Shown here: piece by piece, positions 63,214 to 64,000 of the stretch
Layout of the letters: each line of letters begins with the position of its first letter
How positions within the stretch are numbered: position 1 is the stretch's first letter
Translations under genes and position numbers: made by a program
The notes under the pieces: generated by a model
What the model was told of the DNA's origin: nothing
The model's database searches: none
What the model saw: the letters and a program-made list of their open reading frames with translations, nothing else
NCBI RefSeq assembly: GCF_016785185.1
Contig: NZ_JAEKDY010000003.1
From: Heyndrickxia sporothermodurans
GTDB taxonomy: Bacteria > Bacillota > Bacilli > Bacillales > Bacillaceae_C
Length of the DNA stretch: 64,000 bases
Reading direction: 5' to 3' (one strand)

Positions 63214-64000
63214 GTGAATACAGAAAACCACTTTTTACTTTTTGGCCAAAAATTAAAAGATAATAGTGAACTGTTAACAGAAAAACTCTTCCAAAAGGAT
63301 ATTCCTGACCCTTCTTATCAATATAGTGATATTCATTCTACTTTTTTCAGCTGTCTAGGAAATTCTCTCAATGACGATGAACATGCTGCATTTGAAAGAA
63401 TTGTTCAATGGTCGCAGTTGTTCTTCAAAAGGGTCGATCAATTTGATATACAAATCCACGCTCCCTTCTTTCTAGGTAATCAGTACAGATCGGTCATTTT
63501 AGATTATATCGAAGAGTATTTATTACAAACGAACATCCACTCGATTATACTTGTACAAATAATAAAAAAAATAGATTCCTTCATTAATTATGGGGCTTCC
63601 TTATTTTCCAATAATCGTAAACAAATGTATGAGCAAGATATGAATAAATTTAATCAAGCAATGATGGATAAAAAAATAACGATCGCTGAATTAAAAGCTT
63701 TAAAGAAAGCACTAAAAGAAGCAACTATCCTCACCGTTACAGATAAAGATGATATTATTACATACGCTAATACAAAATTTTGTAACATAACGAAATATTC
63801 ACTTGATGAACTGATTGGGAAAAATCATAATCATTTGCTAAACTCCGGATACCATGATGATAATTTTTTCAAAAATATCGTTGACCATATAAAGAGTGGA
63901 AAAATGTGGAAAGGTGAAATACGAAATAAAGCAAAAGACGGAAGCTTTTATTGGGTGGACTCAACGATTGTCCCTATTGTCGATCGGATGGGTAAAACCT
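63214..64000 (+). CDS. PAS-domain signalling protein, truncated by the window edge
   Basis: GTG at 63214 follows AGAGGTGG by 7 bases; the frame is open to the end (262 codons visible). Residues 1-165 are helical and unrecognised (GQKLKDNSELLTEKL; WSQLFFKRVDQFDI); a possible linker helix KKITIAELKALKKALKEA leads into a PAS fold (ILTVTDKDDIITYANTKFCNITKYSLDELIGKNHNHLLNSG ... MWKGEIRNKAKDGSFYWVDSTIVP). The output domain lies outside the window; a histidine kinase, GGDEF or other effector is possible. Confidence 0.8.
   Translation, partial: MNTENHFLLFGQKLKDNSELLTEKLFQKDIPDPSYQYSDIHSTFFSCLGNSLNDDEHAAFERIVQWSQLFFKRVDQFDIQIHAPFFLGNQYRSVILDYIEEYLLQTNIHSIILVQIIKKIDSFINYGASLFSNNRKQMYEQDMNKFNQAMMDKKITIAELKALKKALKEATILTVTDKDDIITYANTKFCNITKYSLDELIGKNHNHLLNSGYHDDNFFKNIVDHIKSGKMWKGEIRNKAKDGSFYWVDSTIVPIVDRMGKT

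Overview
The window is low-GC, and its gene content points to an endospore-forming member of the Bacillaceae, not assignable to species from this sequence alone. Evidence includes sspK, yfhD/yfhE/yfhH, recX, GerP-like spore genes, many T-box leaders, strong AGGAGG-type ribosome sites and frequent TTG/GTG starts. No rRNA, tRNA, CRISPR array, prophage or intact transposase was seen.

Layout. 1-2.75 kb: small sporulation/housekeeping genes of the yfh cluster (sspK, yfhH, recX, yfhE, yfhD) with an array of tandem minus-strand terminators. 2.75-10 kb: a seven-gene tryptophan operon (trpEGDCFBA, minus) behind two consecutive tRNA-Trp-type T-boxes. 10-13.2 kb: a serine operon (class V aminotransferase and serA, plus) behind a Ser-type T-box. 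13.2-15.2 kb: an acetyltransferase and a HAD hydrolase. 15.3-26.4 kb: the branched-chain operon ilvE-ilvD-[Leu T-box]-ilvB-ilvN-ilvC-leuA-B-C-D (minus). 26.6-30 kb: hom-thrC-thrB (plus). Within about 30 kb the cell therefore has the main operons for Trp, Ser, Leu/Ile/Val and Thr; aroA/G with two Phe-type T-boxes follows at 48.5-50.2 kb.

30-34.3 kb holds a four-gene teichoic-acid-like cassette: an IspD/TarI-like cytidylyltransferase, an SDR reductase and two CDP-alditol phosphotransferases. 34.5-47 kb is mixed: an aldehyde dehydrogenase, an acetolactate synthase remnant, a membrane-anchored glutamate-synthase-like protein, UspA, an MFS pump with a divergent MerR regulator, feoA-feoB plus a FeoB-associated small protein under a Fur-like box, a frameshifted gdhA, and an orphan hemY-type oxidase. 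47-52.9 kb: an NSS transporter, aroA/G, the lipoate genes lipM-lipA and a NUDIX hydrolase.

53-57 kb carries the most striking accessory module, a complete bacterial RNA-repair pair: Hen1 (3'-terminal 2'-O-methyltransferase) and the three-domain Pnkp (kinase-phosphatase-ligase). 57-64 kb has degV, a LysR regulator, a ykhA-type thioesterase, an orphan gene, a small cluster of probable spore genes (GerPA-like, Hsp20, GerPC-like), a polysaccharide deacetylase and the start of a PAS-domain protein. Several intergenic repeat families run through the window: a ~130-bp GC-rich near-palindrome, a GTGTCAGGCACC palindrome family confined to the last 7 kb, an AAGCGC-type element, a 21-bp tandem repeat and the hairpin/terminator array near the left end.
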